From the NCBI RefSeq assembly GCF_008122525.1, contig NZ_VSRV01000001.1, positions 1,364,001 through 1,428,000 of the forward strand: a stretch of 64,000 nucleotides of DNA. The letters are read 5' to 3'. The position numbers and the translations under genes are program-made. Source of the DNA: Marinomonas sp. IMCC 4694 (GTDB lineage: Bacteria; Pseudomonadota; Gammaproteobacteria; Pseudomonadales; Marinomonadaceae). The notes beneath the pieces are model-generated. The model searched no databases. It was not told the DNA's origin and saw only the letters and a program-made list of their open reading frames with translations. Below are positions 52,050-61,351 of the stretch, one piece after another (position 1 is the first letter of the stretch; the number at the start of each line of letters is the position of its first letter).

Positions 52050-52571
52050 ATGCACGACCCGTTAGCGACGCTCGATAACCTCAATAAAGCGGATTTTATT
52101 TCGTTATTCAGTGGAATTTACGAGCATTCAGATTGGGTGGCAGACGCACTATGGCATCAAAAAGTGCAGCATCCCAGTGGTTATTTTCACGATATTACGA
52201 GCATTAAAATTGTGATGGCTAATATTGTTGAGAACAGCACAGACGAGCAAAAGTTGTTGCTACTTCGTGCTCACCCTGATTTAGCGGGAAAAGCCGCATT
52301 AGCGGGTGAGTTGACACATGCCTCAACCAACGAGCAGGCTGGTGCAGGTCTTGATCACTGTTCAGAAGAGGAGCTTGCGCACTTTTTGCAGCTTAACAAT
52401 CGTTATCATGAGAAATTTGGCTTCCCCTTTATTATGGCCGTAAAAGGTGCCACAAAAGCGCAAATTTTGGCGGGTTTTGAAGCGCGAACCCCCAATGATT
52501 GTCAAACAGAGTTTGACCGAGCCATGAGCGAAGTGCATAAGATCGCAGGCTTTCGTTTGGCGGATTTATAA
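52050..52571 (+). CDS. uraD: OHCU decarboxylase
   Basis: Decarboxylates 2-oxo-4-hydroxy-4-carboxy-5-ureidoimidazoline to S-allantoin. 173 residues, single helical domain, with catalytic His75 in LLLRAHPDLAGKAAL and the family strings TNEQAGAGLDHCS and YHEKFGFPFIMAVKG. GGAG lies before the start. It completes the XdhABC-HpxO-UraH-UraD route to allantoin. No allantoinase is in the window. Confidence 0.95.
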   Translation: MHDPLATLDNLNKADFISLFSGIYEHSDWVADALWHQKVQHPSGYFHDITSIKIVMANIVENSTDEQKLLLLRAHPDLAGKAALAGELTHASTNEQAGAGLDHCSEEELAHFLQLNNRYHEKFGFPFIMAVKGATKAQILAGFEARTPNDCQTEFDRAMSEVHKIAGFRLADL

Positions 52572-52594
52572 TGCTGTTCGTATGATTAAACGCC

Positions 52595-52658
52595 AAAAAA
52601 CACCCATGGCTATGATCGAAGTAAGCTCAATACAGGGTCAAAGAAATGGGTGTTTTTT
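52595..52658. terminator. Bidirectional terminator between uraD and the oxygenase gene
   Basis: AAAAAACACCCAT (52595) and ATGGGTGTTTTTT (52646) form a 13-bp stem with a 38-nt loop; A and T tracts suit termination on both strands. It serves the convergent uraD and oxygenase genes. Confidence 0.75.
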
Positions 52659-52679
52659 TCGTCGAATGTTTGCGATGGT

Positions 52680-53666
52680 TTATTGATCGACGAAGTTTGC
52701 CAGTATCCGTTGCGTTAAAAAGTCGGCCGCGCTTATTGGCTGGTAACGTTTGGCAGGGCCTTGAATGATTTGCGACTTATTGGCCTGACAAAAGAAAGCG
52801 ATAGAATGACGGCTGCCACAGTATTCATCGACTCGGGGTTGTCGTACTCGATGTAAATTAGAAATGAGCTGGTCATCGCTCCAGCGCATGAGCATATCGC
52901 CGATGTTGCACGTGATGACATCGCCATAGGGTGGAATGCTGGTCCAGCGTTGTGTTTCAGCTTCGGTTCCTGGGCACACTTGTAATCCGCCATGGCCTTC
53001 GTGCTGAAACAGCAGCGTTAGACAATCGAAATCCGTGTGTGCGCCTGCACGCCAGCTATTGCCTTGTTCTGTGACGCCTTCTGTAGCGAAATAGTGTAAT
53101 AAACGTAAGGTACTTTGGTAATCTGGCTTGCTTGGGTCATGAGCCCGACTAAAAAAATCTTGATCAAACCCCAGTTTCGTGGCGAAGCACGACAACACTT
53201 TCATTCCCACTTCCCAGCACTTTTGCTCAAATCTTAGGGTGTTTGCTTGAAAATTAGGCAATTCGGCTTCGGTTGGCCATACATTATCCATGTGATATTG
53301 AGTAATTTGGTAGGATTCTTTTTGGTCTTTAGTGCCTGTAGAAGGGCGAATTTGGCTGCGACTTTCCCAGCCCGCGTTCACGCTTTTGGGTCTAGGGTAT
53401 TGCGCTTTTATCTTGGTTGGAAGATCAAAAAAACGCTCGGATTCGCCAAAAGCGGCTTTTATCTCTTCGGGGGCGATGCCATGATGGCTAAGTTGGAAAA
53501 AACCAATTTCTGTGGCGGCTCGCCAGAGCTGTTCGGTTATTTCTTCACGACGGTTTTCAAAATCGCTTAAGTCTATGATGCGGATTTCTCGATCGTTTGT
53601 GTCTTCTCCGGCGCCACCAAAGGTGGTTTCTCGTTGCAGTTCTTCGAGTGAATAGGTCGTGCTCAT
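52680..53666 (-). CDS. Isopenicillin-N-synthase-family Fe(II) oxygenase
   Basis: 328 residues: DIOX_N-type N-terminal domain (about 28-140) and a 2OG-Fe(II) double-stranded beta-helix. The iron triad is His210, Asp212 (GAHTDFD) and His272 (LHRVRQP); Arg286-x-Ser288 would bind 2-oxoglutarate. It should be a 2-oxoglutarate-dependent dioxygenase. AGGAG lies before the start. It is followed 90 bp later by a leftward permease gene but is upstream of none of the purine enzymes on its strand. Its place between uraD and the importer suggests action on a purine derivative or on the imported compound; this is inference. Confidence 0.85.
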   Translation of the reverse strand: MSTTYSLEELQRETTFGGAGEDTNDREIRIIDLSDFENRREEITEQLWRAATEIGFFQLSHHGIAPEEIKAAFGESERFFDLPTKIKAQYPRPKSVNAGWESRSQIRPSTGTKDQKESYQITQYHMDNVWPTEAELPNFQANTLRFEQKCWEVGMKVLSCFATKLGFDQDFFSRAHDPSKPDYQSTLRLLHYFATEGVTEQGNSWRAGAHTDFDCLTLLFQHEGHGGLQVCPGTEAETQRWTSIPPYGDVITCNIGDMLMRWSDDQLISNLHRVRQPRVDEYCGSRHSIAFFCQANKSQIIQGPAKRYQPISAADFLTQRILANFVDQ

Positions 53667-53756
53667 TGTAAACTCCTAAAGGGAGCAATGACCCGACGCA
53701 TGGTTAAGCATGCGCCTGACTGCTTCTACTCCTGTTGTTGTTGCAGTTGCTTTGGG

Positions 53757-54548
53757 TTATTTTTTCTTGGGTAAGCTCCAAGGGAAAAGCCACACTTGAA
53801 TCCACTGTATCGATTTAAACATCAATAAGCTGATGATGGACAAGAAGATCAGTCCAGCGAACGCTTGGGGAATTTTAAAGAAAGACGTCGAGAACTGGAT
53901 GAAATAACCCAAACCTTCTTCAGCCGCAACAAACTCGGCTACGACAGCGCCGATGATCGCCAGGGTAATAGATACCCGTAAACCACTGAAAATATGGGGA
54001 ATGGCGTAGGGTATGCGTATTTGCCATGTTTCACGGTAACGAGGGGCGCGCAAAGATTGGCTTAATTCGATCATTTCGGGCGGAGTTTCCAGCATACCCG
54101 TTGTGGTCGACACCACCAAAGGAAAGAACGTAATTAGGCAGGTAATCAAGACTCGCGACGGATCGTCTGTGCCAAGTAATACGATGATCAAAGGAGCCAC
54201 CGCTACCACGGGAGTTGACTGGATCACGATCAATGCTGGGTACAAAACACGGTTCATTAATTCAGAGCGCATCATGCCAATCGACAGCGGAATGGCAATC
54301 ATAATGGATAACGCAAAGCCCATTAAAGCCACCCGTAATGTCGCCCAAAGGTGGGTTAGCCAGCGTGACATTTCTACTTCAAAAAAAGCACTAAAAATGG
54401 CCGATGGAGAAGGCAAAATGTATTCTGGCACCTTACCGACTTTACAGATGATTTCCCACAGCAGTACAAGGCCGATGAAAAACAACGCCGGCGCGAAGCG
54501 GTTCGCTTGCTGAGCGAGCCAAGATTTAGGCAGGTATGTTGGGTTCAT
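53757..54548 (-). CDS. ABC transporter permease (SsuC/TauC/ThiX-like)
   Basis: 263 residues with about six transmembrane helices and the BPD permease loop (LSQSLRAPRYRETWQIRIPYAIPHIFSGLR, EAA-type). It forms the membrane channel of the importer. Its start overlaps the ATPase gene by 23 bp. Last gene of the leftward ATPase/permease part of the operon. Confidence 0.9.
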   Translation of the reverse strand: MNPTYLPKSWLAQQANRFAPALFFIGLVLLWEIICKVGKVPEYILPSPSAIFSAFFEVEMSRWLTHLWATLRVALMGFALSIMIAIPLSIGMMRSELMNRVLYPALIVIQSTPVVAVAPLIIVLLGTDDPSRVLITCLITFFPLVVSTTTGMLETPPEMIELSQSLRAPRYRETWQIRIPYAIPHIFSGLRVSITLAIIGAVVAEFVAAEEGLGYFIQFSTSFFKIPQAFAGLIFLSIISLLMFKSIQWIQVWLFPWSLPKKK

Positions 54549-55329
54549 AAATATAGCCTCTGATTTTGTCGGTTAGCTCAGCAAAGCGGGTAGAAGTGAT
54601 CGTTTGAGCAGAACGCGGTCGGGGTAAATCTACTTCGATCAAGTCCAGTACCGATCCGGGGCGTTTACTCATGACCAAAATACGGTCTGACAGCAGAACG
54701 GCTTCGGTGATGGAATGTGTGATAAAGAGTACCGTTTTTGGGTGTTCTTTCCAGATGTCTAGTAGATCAAAACCGATTTGTTCTCTTGTTAAGGCATCGA
54801 GGGCAGAAAACGGTTCGTCCATTAAAAGAATGTCTGGGTTGAGCAACAAGGCGCGCACGATACCGACACGTTGCTGCATACCGCCAGACAATTCATCAGG
54901 CATTTTGTCAGCAAACTGTGTTAACCCCGCCATCTCTAGTAATTCATTAGCGCGTTTTTCATCGCTGGCAGAGTAGCTGCCGTATTTGTGTTTTAGGGGA
55001 AATAAAACGTTTTTACGTACGGTTAACCAAGGCAACAAATTGGCTTTCTGAAACACGATACCCACATCATCGCGGGGCTCGGTGACAGGGCGATTAAATA
55101 CCGATACCTGTCCATGAGACGGGATCAATAATCCCGCTACCATGCGCAACAAAGTGGACTTACCGCAACCAGAAGGTCCAACTACCGCGACGAACTCGTG
55201 ACGATGAATATCAAGGTCAATACCTTGCACAACCATGGGCGCATCAGGGCGTGGGTCAAATTTATGACCCACCCCCTTCATGCTGACATACGCTGCTTGT
55301 TCATTGTTAACTGCGTTATTGTCTGTCAT
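54526..55329 (-). CDS. ABC transporter ATP-binding protein
   Basis: 267 residues of the SsuB/TauB/NrtD type: Walker A GPSGCGKST, Q-loop VFQKANLLPW, signature LSGGMQQRVGIVRAL, Walker B ILLMDEPFSALD and H-loop FITHSI. It powers the importer. Separated by 3 bp from the binding-protein gene and overlapping the permease gene, so all three are one operon. Confidence 0.93.
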   Translation of the reverse strand: MTDNNAVNNEQAAYVSMKGVGHKFDPRPDAPMVVQGIDLDIHRHEFVAVVGPSGCGKSTLLRMVAGLLIPSHGQVSVFNRPVTEPRDDVGIVFQKANLLPWLTVRKNVLFPLKHKYGSYSASDEKRANELLEMAGLTQFADKMPDELSGGMQQRVGIVRALLLNPDILLMDEPFSALDALTREQIGFDLLDIWKEHPKTVLFITHSITEAVLLSDRILVMSKRPGSVLDLIEVDLPRPRSAQTITSTRFAELTDKIRGYIYEPNIPA

Positions 55330-55332
55330 ACA

Positions 55333-56328
55333 TTACTCCGGTTTGAATCCGTTATTAACCGAAGTTGCAGGATCGATGGCGTCTTTTGTCAGGCCGTTCG
55401 CTTCTGCAACGTATTCCCACGTCGTTTGAATGCGTGCTGGCGTAAAGTTGCCAAAACCGTCTTTTTTGGTCACGTCGTTATAAATCAAGTTGTAGATGCT
55501 TTTGATTTGTGCTGAAACGATAGTGGCATCGATTTCTGGCACCATTTTGTGCAAGTCTTCCCCTGCTTGATCTGGATTGGCGTAAGTGAATTCGATGGAT
55601 TTTTTAAACGCTTTGACGAAACGTTTGGCAACGTCTGGGCGTTCCTCTAAGAATTTCTCAGACGCTAAAAGCGATGAGCTATAAAGTGATAAACCGGAAT
55701 TAGACCAAGGCATTTCAATCAGCTCTTTGCCTGCACCAGCGGCTTGGCTTTCGTACAAGGCCGTATTGGTAACCCAGGCGATGATGGCGTCGGTGTTGTC
55801 GGTAATCATCATCGGAGCTAGGGCGCCTGGATCAGATTTTACCAATTTGATGTCGTCTTCACTCAAACCATTTTGCTTCAATACTAATGGTAAGAAGGCA
55901 TTAGAAGAGGTAAAGGGTGAGGTGGCGACTTTTTTGCCTTTTAAATCGGCGATCGACTTGATACCGCTGCTTTTCAATACAAAGAAAGCGTGAGGGGCTT
56001 GAGTGAAGTAAGGTAGAACGGCCACAACAGGGACGTTAGATTGAGCTCTTGCCGCCATGAGTGCGCCGATGTCAGAGGTACCGATGTCGGATTGCCCAGT
56101 CGCCATCTTGGTCAGAGCATCGGTGGAGCCGCGACCACTGGCAATTTTTACTTCAAGGTCTTCGTCAGCAAAGAAGCCTTGTTGAATGCCCACGTAAACA
56201 GGCGCTTTGTCACCACCTGGCAACCAATCTAATTGGAAAGTCACATTATCGGCGGCGATCGCAGCCGTGCTTGAAATAAGACTGGCTAAAAGAGAGAGGC
56301 GAAGTGTGTTTTTAAGGGCAACTTTCAT
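55333..56328 (-). CDS. ABC transporter substrate-binding protein (NMT1/THI5-like)
   Basis: The start at MKVALKNTLR is set by GGAG upstream. The signal peptide ends about residue 26 (AIA before ADN), then a NMT1-type periplasmic binding protein: FQLDWLPGGDKAPVYVGIQQ, ATGQSDIGTSDIGAL and ADLKGKKVATSP. This family binds pyrimidine or thiamine precursors, taurine, nitrate, riboflavin and others. Within a urate/xanthine locus a purine, pyrimidine or related heterocycle is a fair guess but not shown. First gene of the importer operon. Confidence 0.85.
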   Translation of the reverse strand: MKVALKNTLRLSLLASLISSTAAIAADNVTFQLDWLPGGDKAPVYVGIQQGFFADEDLEVKIASGRGSTDALTKMATGQSDIGTSDIGALMAARAQSNVPVVAVLPYFTQAPHAFFVLKSSGIKSIADLKGKKVATSPFTSSNAFLPLVLKQNGLSEDDIKLVKSDPGALAPMMITDNTDAIIAWVTNTALYESQAAGAGKELIEMPWSNSGLSLYSSSLLASEKFLEERPDVAKRFVKAFKKSIEFTYANPDQAGEDLHKMVPEIDATIVSAQIKSIYNLIYNDVTKKDGFGNFTPARIQTTWEYVAEANGLTKDAIDPATSVNNGFKPE

Positions 56329-56526
56329 AAATGTTCTCCAGTTAGTAAAAAGGCATGAGTTTGTTTGTTTCATACTTACGAACTAGAGCAACAAGTGTTC
56401 CATGTTTTTAAATATCCGTGTATATATTTTCAAGTGACTGTATTAAAAGGAATATTTTTAAGAATTAAGGTTTTAACTAAATAATCTTCAAAGCAGAGAG
56501 AAAAAGTGGCGCACTAAAATTGTGCT

Positions 56527-57273
56527 TTAGATTTTTCTAATTTGGTGCGCTTGAGTCCCCCAGCGGTCAGAGTGAGCGTGAGTAAGTTGAATTTCGTTCG
56601 CCCCTAAATAACGCCATTGGCCTTTTTTTATATCAAGTCGAATGCTACCCACTTGTTCACGATGAAGGCCAACTACACGGTTTCCTACTGCCGAAAACAT
56701 GCGTTTTACCTGATGAAATCGACCTTCGGTGATACTTAAAAGTACTTCAGTTGGTGTGATTAGGGTTAAGTCGGCGGGCAGAGTAGGAACGGTCTCACCT
56801 TGGAGTAAGATGCCTTGCAGAAAGCGCGCTTTAATGATTCCTGCGCGTTCAGTGCACAGCGGGCGAGACAAGGTTACGCGATACACTTTTCGGCAAGCAT
56901 TGTTAGGGTGAGTTAAATTATACGACCATCGGCCGTCGTCTGTTATCAGTACTAAGCCTGTGGTGTCGGCGTCTAGTCGCCCTGCAATGTGCAGCTCTTC
57001 GGCCTTTTGAACATCAAGGCCACTAAAAATAGAAGGGTAGGTTTCGTCTTTGTTGGAGCACACTGTGCCAGCGGTTTTGTGCAACATGATGTAACGAAAT
57101 GGGCGAGTGATAAGTCGCTGGCCATTCAGTTCAATGAGATTGTTTTCATGAACTTGGGTGGCGGATTCCGTGATAATCACGTCGTTGACAGAAATCTGCC
57201 CTGCCCGAATACAAGCAAGGGCGTCCCGTTTGTTGAGGTCTGTGCTTTTGCACACATATTTATCAAGGCGCAT
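56527..57273 (-). CDS. rsuA: 16S rRNA pseudouridine synthase, RsuA-like
   Basis: An N-terminal S4 RNA-binding domain (MRLDKYVCKSTDL to about 55) and an RsuA-type catalytic domain with Asp101 in AGRLDADTTGLVL, followed by KVYRVTL and EGRFHQVKRMF. The length of 248 and the Asp position fit E. coli RsuA (U516) better than RluB/E/F, but the exact site is not certain. It sits by chance between the importer and xdhABC. Confidence 0.85.
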   Translation of the reverse strand: MRLDKYVCKSTDLNKRDALACIRAGQISVNDVIITESATQVHENNLIELNGQRLITRPFRYIMLHKTAGTVCSNKDETYPSIFSGLDVQKAEELHIAGRLDADTTGLVLITDDGRWSYNLTHPNNACRKVYRVTLSRPLCTERAGIIKARFLQGILLQGETVPTLPADLTLITPTEVLLSITEGRFHQVKRMFSAVGNRVVGLHREQVGSIRLDIKKGQWRYLGANEIQLTHAHSDRWGTQAHQIRKI

Positions 57274-57489
57274 ATCTTACAAACATGAGTTAATTTGATC
57301 TTAGAAAAGAGCTTTCATTATCCGGTTGGATAAAAGATTAGCAAGGTGGGATTGTTTAAAGGCAGGCTAAGAAAACCTATTGTTATCCCTGTAGGTTTCG
57401 TTTTTAATGAAAGTTTGACCGATTGGCCAAGTTTTTGCATTTTACTTTTTATTCCATTACGGCCAACTTTATTTAGAGCGGAGAGTGCG

Positions 57490-59019
57490 TTGAAACTTTT
57501 ATTAAATGGTGAACTCATCGAAGACAATACGCTTCCTAGCGACTATACCGCTCTGAGATATCTTCGGGAAAAGCGTGGATTAATGGGCACAAAAGAAGGC
57601 TGCGCCTCCGGTGATTGTGGCGCCTGTACCTTGCTGGTCGGTGCTTTGGAAGAAGGCGAGTTACGTTATACCACGTTAAATTCTTGCATTACGCCAATTC
57701 AGTCTTTGTCGGGTAAGCATCTTGTTTCGGTAGAGTATTTATCGAAGGGCAACGGCTTACATCCAGCGCAACAGGCGTTGGTTGAGCATCATGGGTCTCA
57801 GTGTGGGTTTTGTACACCGGGTTTTGTATTGTCGTTAGCGGGCGTATATGAAGAAAGGCAAATGTGTCAGCAACTGCTGGATCGGGCATCGGTGTGTGAT
57901 GCGATTTCGGGTAATTTGTGTCGTTGTACCGGTTATCGTCCGATTATCGATGCGGGGTTGGCGATGGGTGAAGTTTTGCCTGATCACGTTGCGTTAATGA
58001 GCCAAGATGAGGAAGTGAAGCGTACTCTTAGTGCGCTACAAGACGTATTATTTGAGCCTGAATCTTTTGCTCAGTCAGATCAAAAGCCAAATCCGAAAAA
58101 CTATGTTCAGCCACAGAATCTAGAGCAGCTTATTCATGCTAAAAAAGCTTTCCCATATGGTATTTTTATCGCGGGTGGCACGGATTTGATGCTGGAAAAT
58201 ACTCAACGCTATCACGATTTTGGCACCTTGATTGATCTGTCCCAAGTAACAGAAATGCGCTCAATACAAGATAACGGCCAGAGCTTAATCCTAGGTGCGT
58301 CGGTCACTTACGCTGGGTTAGAGCGGTATTGCCAAGAAAAATATCCGCACATCCATGCCTTGTTAGGTCGCATTGCATCTCGCCAAATTCGCAACCGTGG
58401 CACCATCGGCGGGAACGTCGCCAATGCTTCTCCCATCGCCGATTTACCGCCCTTGCTGTTGGCCTTTGATGCGGACATACAGGTATTAAATGCGGAAGGA
58501 ACCACTCGAACGGTGAATATCAACGACTTTTATCAGGGTTATAAACAAACCGTGTTGGAGAAGGGCGAACTGATTGTGTCGTTTTCTATGACGTTAGAAA
58601 AATTGGCTCAATGTCACCGTTTTTACAAGGTGTCGAAACGCATGGAAGACGACATTTCCAGCGTCATGCTAGCCGCGCGTTTTGCTATTGATCAAGACCA
58701 TAACACCATTACCGACGTTCGATTTGCGTTTGGCGGCATGGCCGCCACGCCCATTCGCGCTATAAACGCCGAACGGGTGCTTACAAATGCGTCCATAGAC
58801 GACGAACAAGCGTTGCACAACGCCATCGTACAATTACGAGAAGAGCTACACCCAATGAGCGATGTGCGAGCCTCGTCTCGCTATCGACTGGACATAGCAT
58901 GCAGCTTGATTCGCAAAGCCTGGCTGGCTTTAAACGGCCAAGAAGCGGTGACGTTTTCGGGGCACGCGGTGTCAGACACGATGTTAACAACGGGTAATGA
59001 GGAGGCCACTCATGCGTAA
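57490..59019 (+). CDS. xdhA: Xanthine dehydrogenase small subunit (FeS/FAD)
   Basis: The start is a TTG at 57490 with GGAG six bases upstream, giving MKLLLNGELIEDN, which matches family N-termini; no ATG is available upstream. Residues 1-160 hold the two [2Fe-2S] sites (GCASGDCGACTLLVG; QCGFCTPGF and NLCRCTGYRPI). Residues about 200-500 are the CO-dehydrogenase-type FAD domain (GIFIAGGTDLML, RNRGTIGGNVANASP). It passes electrons from the molybdenum subunit to NAD+. It overlaps xdhB by 8 bp. Confidence 0.94.
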   Translation: MKLLLNGELIEDNTLPSDYTALRYLREKRGLMGTKEGCASGDCGACTLLVGALEEGELRYTTLNSCITPIQSLSGKHLVSVEYLSKGNGLHPAQQALVEHHGSQCGFCTPGFVLSLAGVYEERQMCQQLLDRASVCDAISGNLCRCTGYRPIIDAGLAMGEVLPDHVALMSQDEEVKRTLSALQDVLFEPESFAQSDQKPNPKNYVQPQNLEQLIHAKKAFPYGIFIAGGTDLMLENTQRYHDFGTLIDLSQVTEMRSIQDNGQSLILGASVTYAGLERYCQEKYPHIHALLGRIASRQIRNRGTIGGNVANASPIADLPPLLLAFDADIQVLNAEGTTRTVNINDFYQGYKQTVLEKGELIVSFSMTLEKLAQCHRFYKVSKRMEDDISSVMLAARFAIDQDHNTITDVRFAFGGMAATPIRAINAERVLTNASIDDEQALHNAIVQLREELHPMSDVRASSRYRLDIACSLIRKAWLALNGQEAVTFSGHAVSDTMLTTGNEEATHA

Positions 59020-61351
59020 ACTGCCCCAAGATTTTACCTTAGGCGACAAGAGTGCTATGAAAAAAGGCGTCTTGCCCATTCATGAGTCAGCGATAAAGCA
59101 TGTCACAGGGCAAGCGGTTTACATTGACGACCTGCCAGAATGGCTAAATGAATTACACATTGCGACCGGCAAATCCACCGAAGCGCACGCGGACATTGTG
59201 TCGATCAACTTGGACAAAGTTCGCGCGTATCCGGGTGTTGTCGATGTGATTGTTCAGGCAGACATTCCTGGCGAAGTGGATGTGTCGCCTGTGTTAAGCG
59301 GTGATTTATTGCTGGCGGGGGATTTTGTTCATTACATTGGTCAGTCAATATTTGCCGTGGCGGCCACCAGTTTGCGCGCTGCTAAGCAAGCGGTTGAGTT
59401 AGCGGAGATTGTTTATCAGCGTCGCGAAGCGACCTTGCTGCCGCAGCAGTCTTTGGCTCGTCAAGAGTTTGTGTTGCCGACGCATACCATTCAGTCTGGC
59501 GATGTCACCCGTGCTATGGCCAGTGCGCCGCGCACCATTCAATCTGAAATGTACATTAAGGGCCAAGAGCATTTTTACCTTGAAGGTCAAATCAGTGTCG
59601 CCGTACCCAATGAAGACGGTGGCGTACAGGTCTTTGCTTCGTCTCAGCACCCAGCGGAAGTGCAAAAGCTGGTGGCGCGAGTGCTTGGTTTACCCGTGGC
59701 GCAAGTGCTGGTGGAAACTCGTCGCATGGGCGGTGGCTTTGGCGGCAAAGAATCCCAAGCGGCTGTTTTAGGCTGTATGGCCGCGGTGTTGGCGGTGCGT
59801 AACCGTTGCCCAGTGAAATATCGTATGCCGCGACAAGACGACATGGTGCAAACCGGTAAACGTCATGATTTTTGGAATAGCTACCATGTTGGGTTTAACG
59901 AGGCGGGGGACATTCTCGCGGCTGAATATGACATGGTTGGCAAGTGCGGTTGCACAGCGGATTTGTCTGATGGCGTAGTAGATCGCGCCATGTTTCATGC
60001 GGACAACGCGTATTTTTTACCCAACGCTCGTATTAGTGGCTATCGCGGTAAAACTCATACCGTTTCCAACACAGCGTTTCGCGGCTTTGGTGGCCCCAAA
60101 GGGGTGATTTTGGCAGAAAACGTCATTGAAGAAATCGCTTGTGCGGTGGGCAAAGATGCGTTGGATATTCGTAAACTCAACTGCTACCAAGCTGGGAAAG
60201 ACACCACCCCCTATGGGCAAAAAATTGACGATGATGTGTTATTCACTCTTATTGAAGAGTTGGAAATCAGCTCAGACTATCGCGCTCGTCGTAAGGCTAT
60301 TCAGACCTTTAACGCACAGAATCCGTTTGTGAAAAAAGGCTTGGCGTTGACGCCCGTGAAATTTGGTATTTCCTTTACTTCTAAACACTTAAATCAAGGC
60401 GGTGCCTTGGTGCATGTGTATACCGATGGCAGTGTTCACATCAGTCATGGCGGTACGGAAATGGGTCAAGGGCTGTTTACTAAGGTGGCGCAAATTGTCG
60501 CCAAAGCCTTTGGTATTGATTATCAGCGGGTAAATGTCAGTTCAACACGCACCGACAAGGTGCCGAATGCGTCTCCGACAGCGGCGTCGGCAGGCACAGA
60601 CTTAAACGGCATGGCGGCGTTGGACGCGGTGAACACCATCAAAGACAGACTACGCGACTTTGCTATTGAGCATTATGGTATTCAGCCGGACGATTTCGCC
60701 ATTTCAGATGATCTAGTGCGATTGGGCGAGGAGACCATGAGCTTTCCTGAGTTCATCAAATTGGCGTACATGAATCGCGTCTCTTTGTCGTCGACGGGCT
60801 TCTACAAAACCCCAAAAATTGGCTATGACCGAAAAGCGGCGAAAGGTCGACCTTTCTTGTATTTTTCCAATGGCGCCGCGGTGTCTGAAGTCATTGTGGA
60901 TACCTTTACGGGTGAGTACAAGGTCACGCAAGTCGATATTTTGCACGATGTGGGCGATTCCATTAATGCCGAACTGGACATTGGTCAAATCGAAGGGGCA
61001 TTTGTGCAGGGCATGGGCTGGCTTACGTCGGAAGAGCTAAGCTGGGACGAAACGGGGCGAATTACCACCAACAGCCCAGCGAACTACAAAATCCCAACCT
61101 CGGCGGATGTGCCGGAGAAATTCACCGTTGCATTGTTTGATCGGGCCAACAGCGAAGAATCCATTTATCGCTCGAAAGCGGTTGGCGAGCCACCGCTAAT
61201 GCTGGGTATCTCGGTGTGGTGCGCGTTAAAAGACGCTTGTGCCTCTGTGTGTGATCATCAATTCTCACCGCCTTTAGCCGCGCCAGCGACCCCCGAGGCG
61301 GTGTATTACGCCATGCAGGCCGCGCGTGATTATCAGGAGGCACGTCTATGA
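59012..61351 (+). CDS. xdhB: Xanthine dehydrogenase large molybdopterin subunit
   Basis: The start at 59012 has AGGAGG six bases upstream (an earlier ATG at 58997 precedes that site). 779 residues: aldehyde-oxidase/xanthine-dehydrogenase Mo-cofactor domains with GGGFGGKESQA, TAFRGFGGPKG, the family string HISHGGTEMGQGLFTKVAQI and the catalytic Glu near the C-terminus (SKAVGEPPLMLG). Oxidises hypoxanthine and xanthine to urate, feeding HpxO. It overlaps xdhC by 4 bp. Confidence 0.95.
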   Translation: MRKLPQDFTLGDKSAMKKGVLPIHESAIKHVTGQAVYIDDLPEWLNELHIATGKSTEAHADIVSINLDKVRAYPGVVDVIVQADIPGEVDVSPVLSGDLLLAGDFVHYIGQSIFAVAATSLRAAKQAVELAEIVYQRREATLLPQQSLARQEFVLPTHTIQSGDVTRAMASAPRTIQSEMYIKGQEHFYLEGQISVAVPNEDGGVQVFASSQHPAEVQKLVARVLGLPVAQVLVETRRMGGGFGGKESQAAVLGCMAAVLAVRNRCPVKYRMPRQDDMVQTGKRHDFWNSYHVGFNEAGDILAAEYDMVGKCGCTADLSDGVVDRAMFHADNAYFLPNARISGYRGKTHTVSNTAFRGFGGPKGVILAENVIEEIACAVGKDALDIRKLNCYQAGKDTTPYGQKIDDDVLFTLIEELEISSDYRARRKAIQTFNAQNPFVKKGLALTPVKFGISFTSKHLNQGGALVHVYTDGSVHISHGGTEMGQGLFTKVAQIVAKAFGIDYQRVNVSSTRTDKVPNASPTAASAGTDLNGMAALDAVNTIKDRLRDFAIEHYGIQPDDFAISDDLVRLGEETMSFPEFIKLAYMNRVSLSSTGFYKTPKIGYDRKAAKGRPFLYFSNGAAVSEVIVDTFTGEYKVTQVDILHDVGDSINAELDIGQIEGAFVQGMGWLTSEELSWDETGRITTNSPANYKIPTSADVPEKFTVALFDRANSEESIYRSKAVGEPPLMLGISVWCALKDACASVCDHQFSPPLAAPATPEAVYYAMQAARDYQEARL

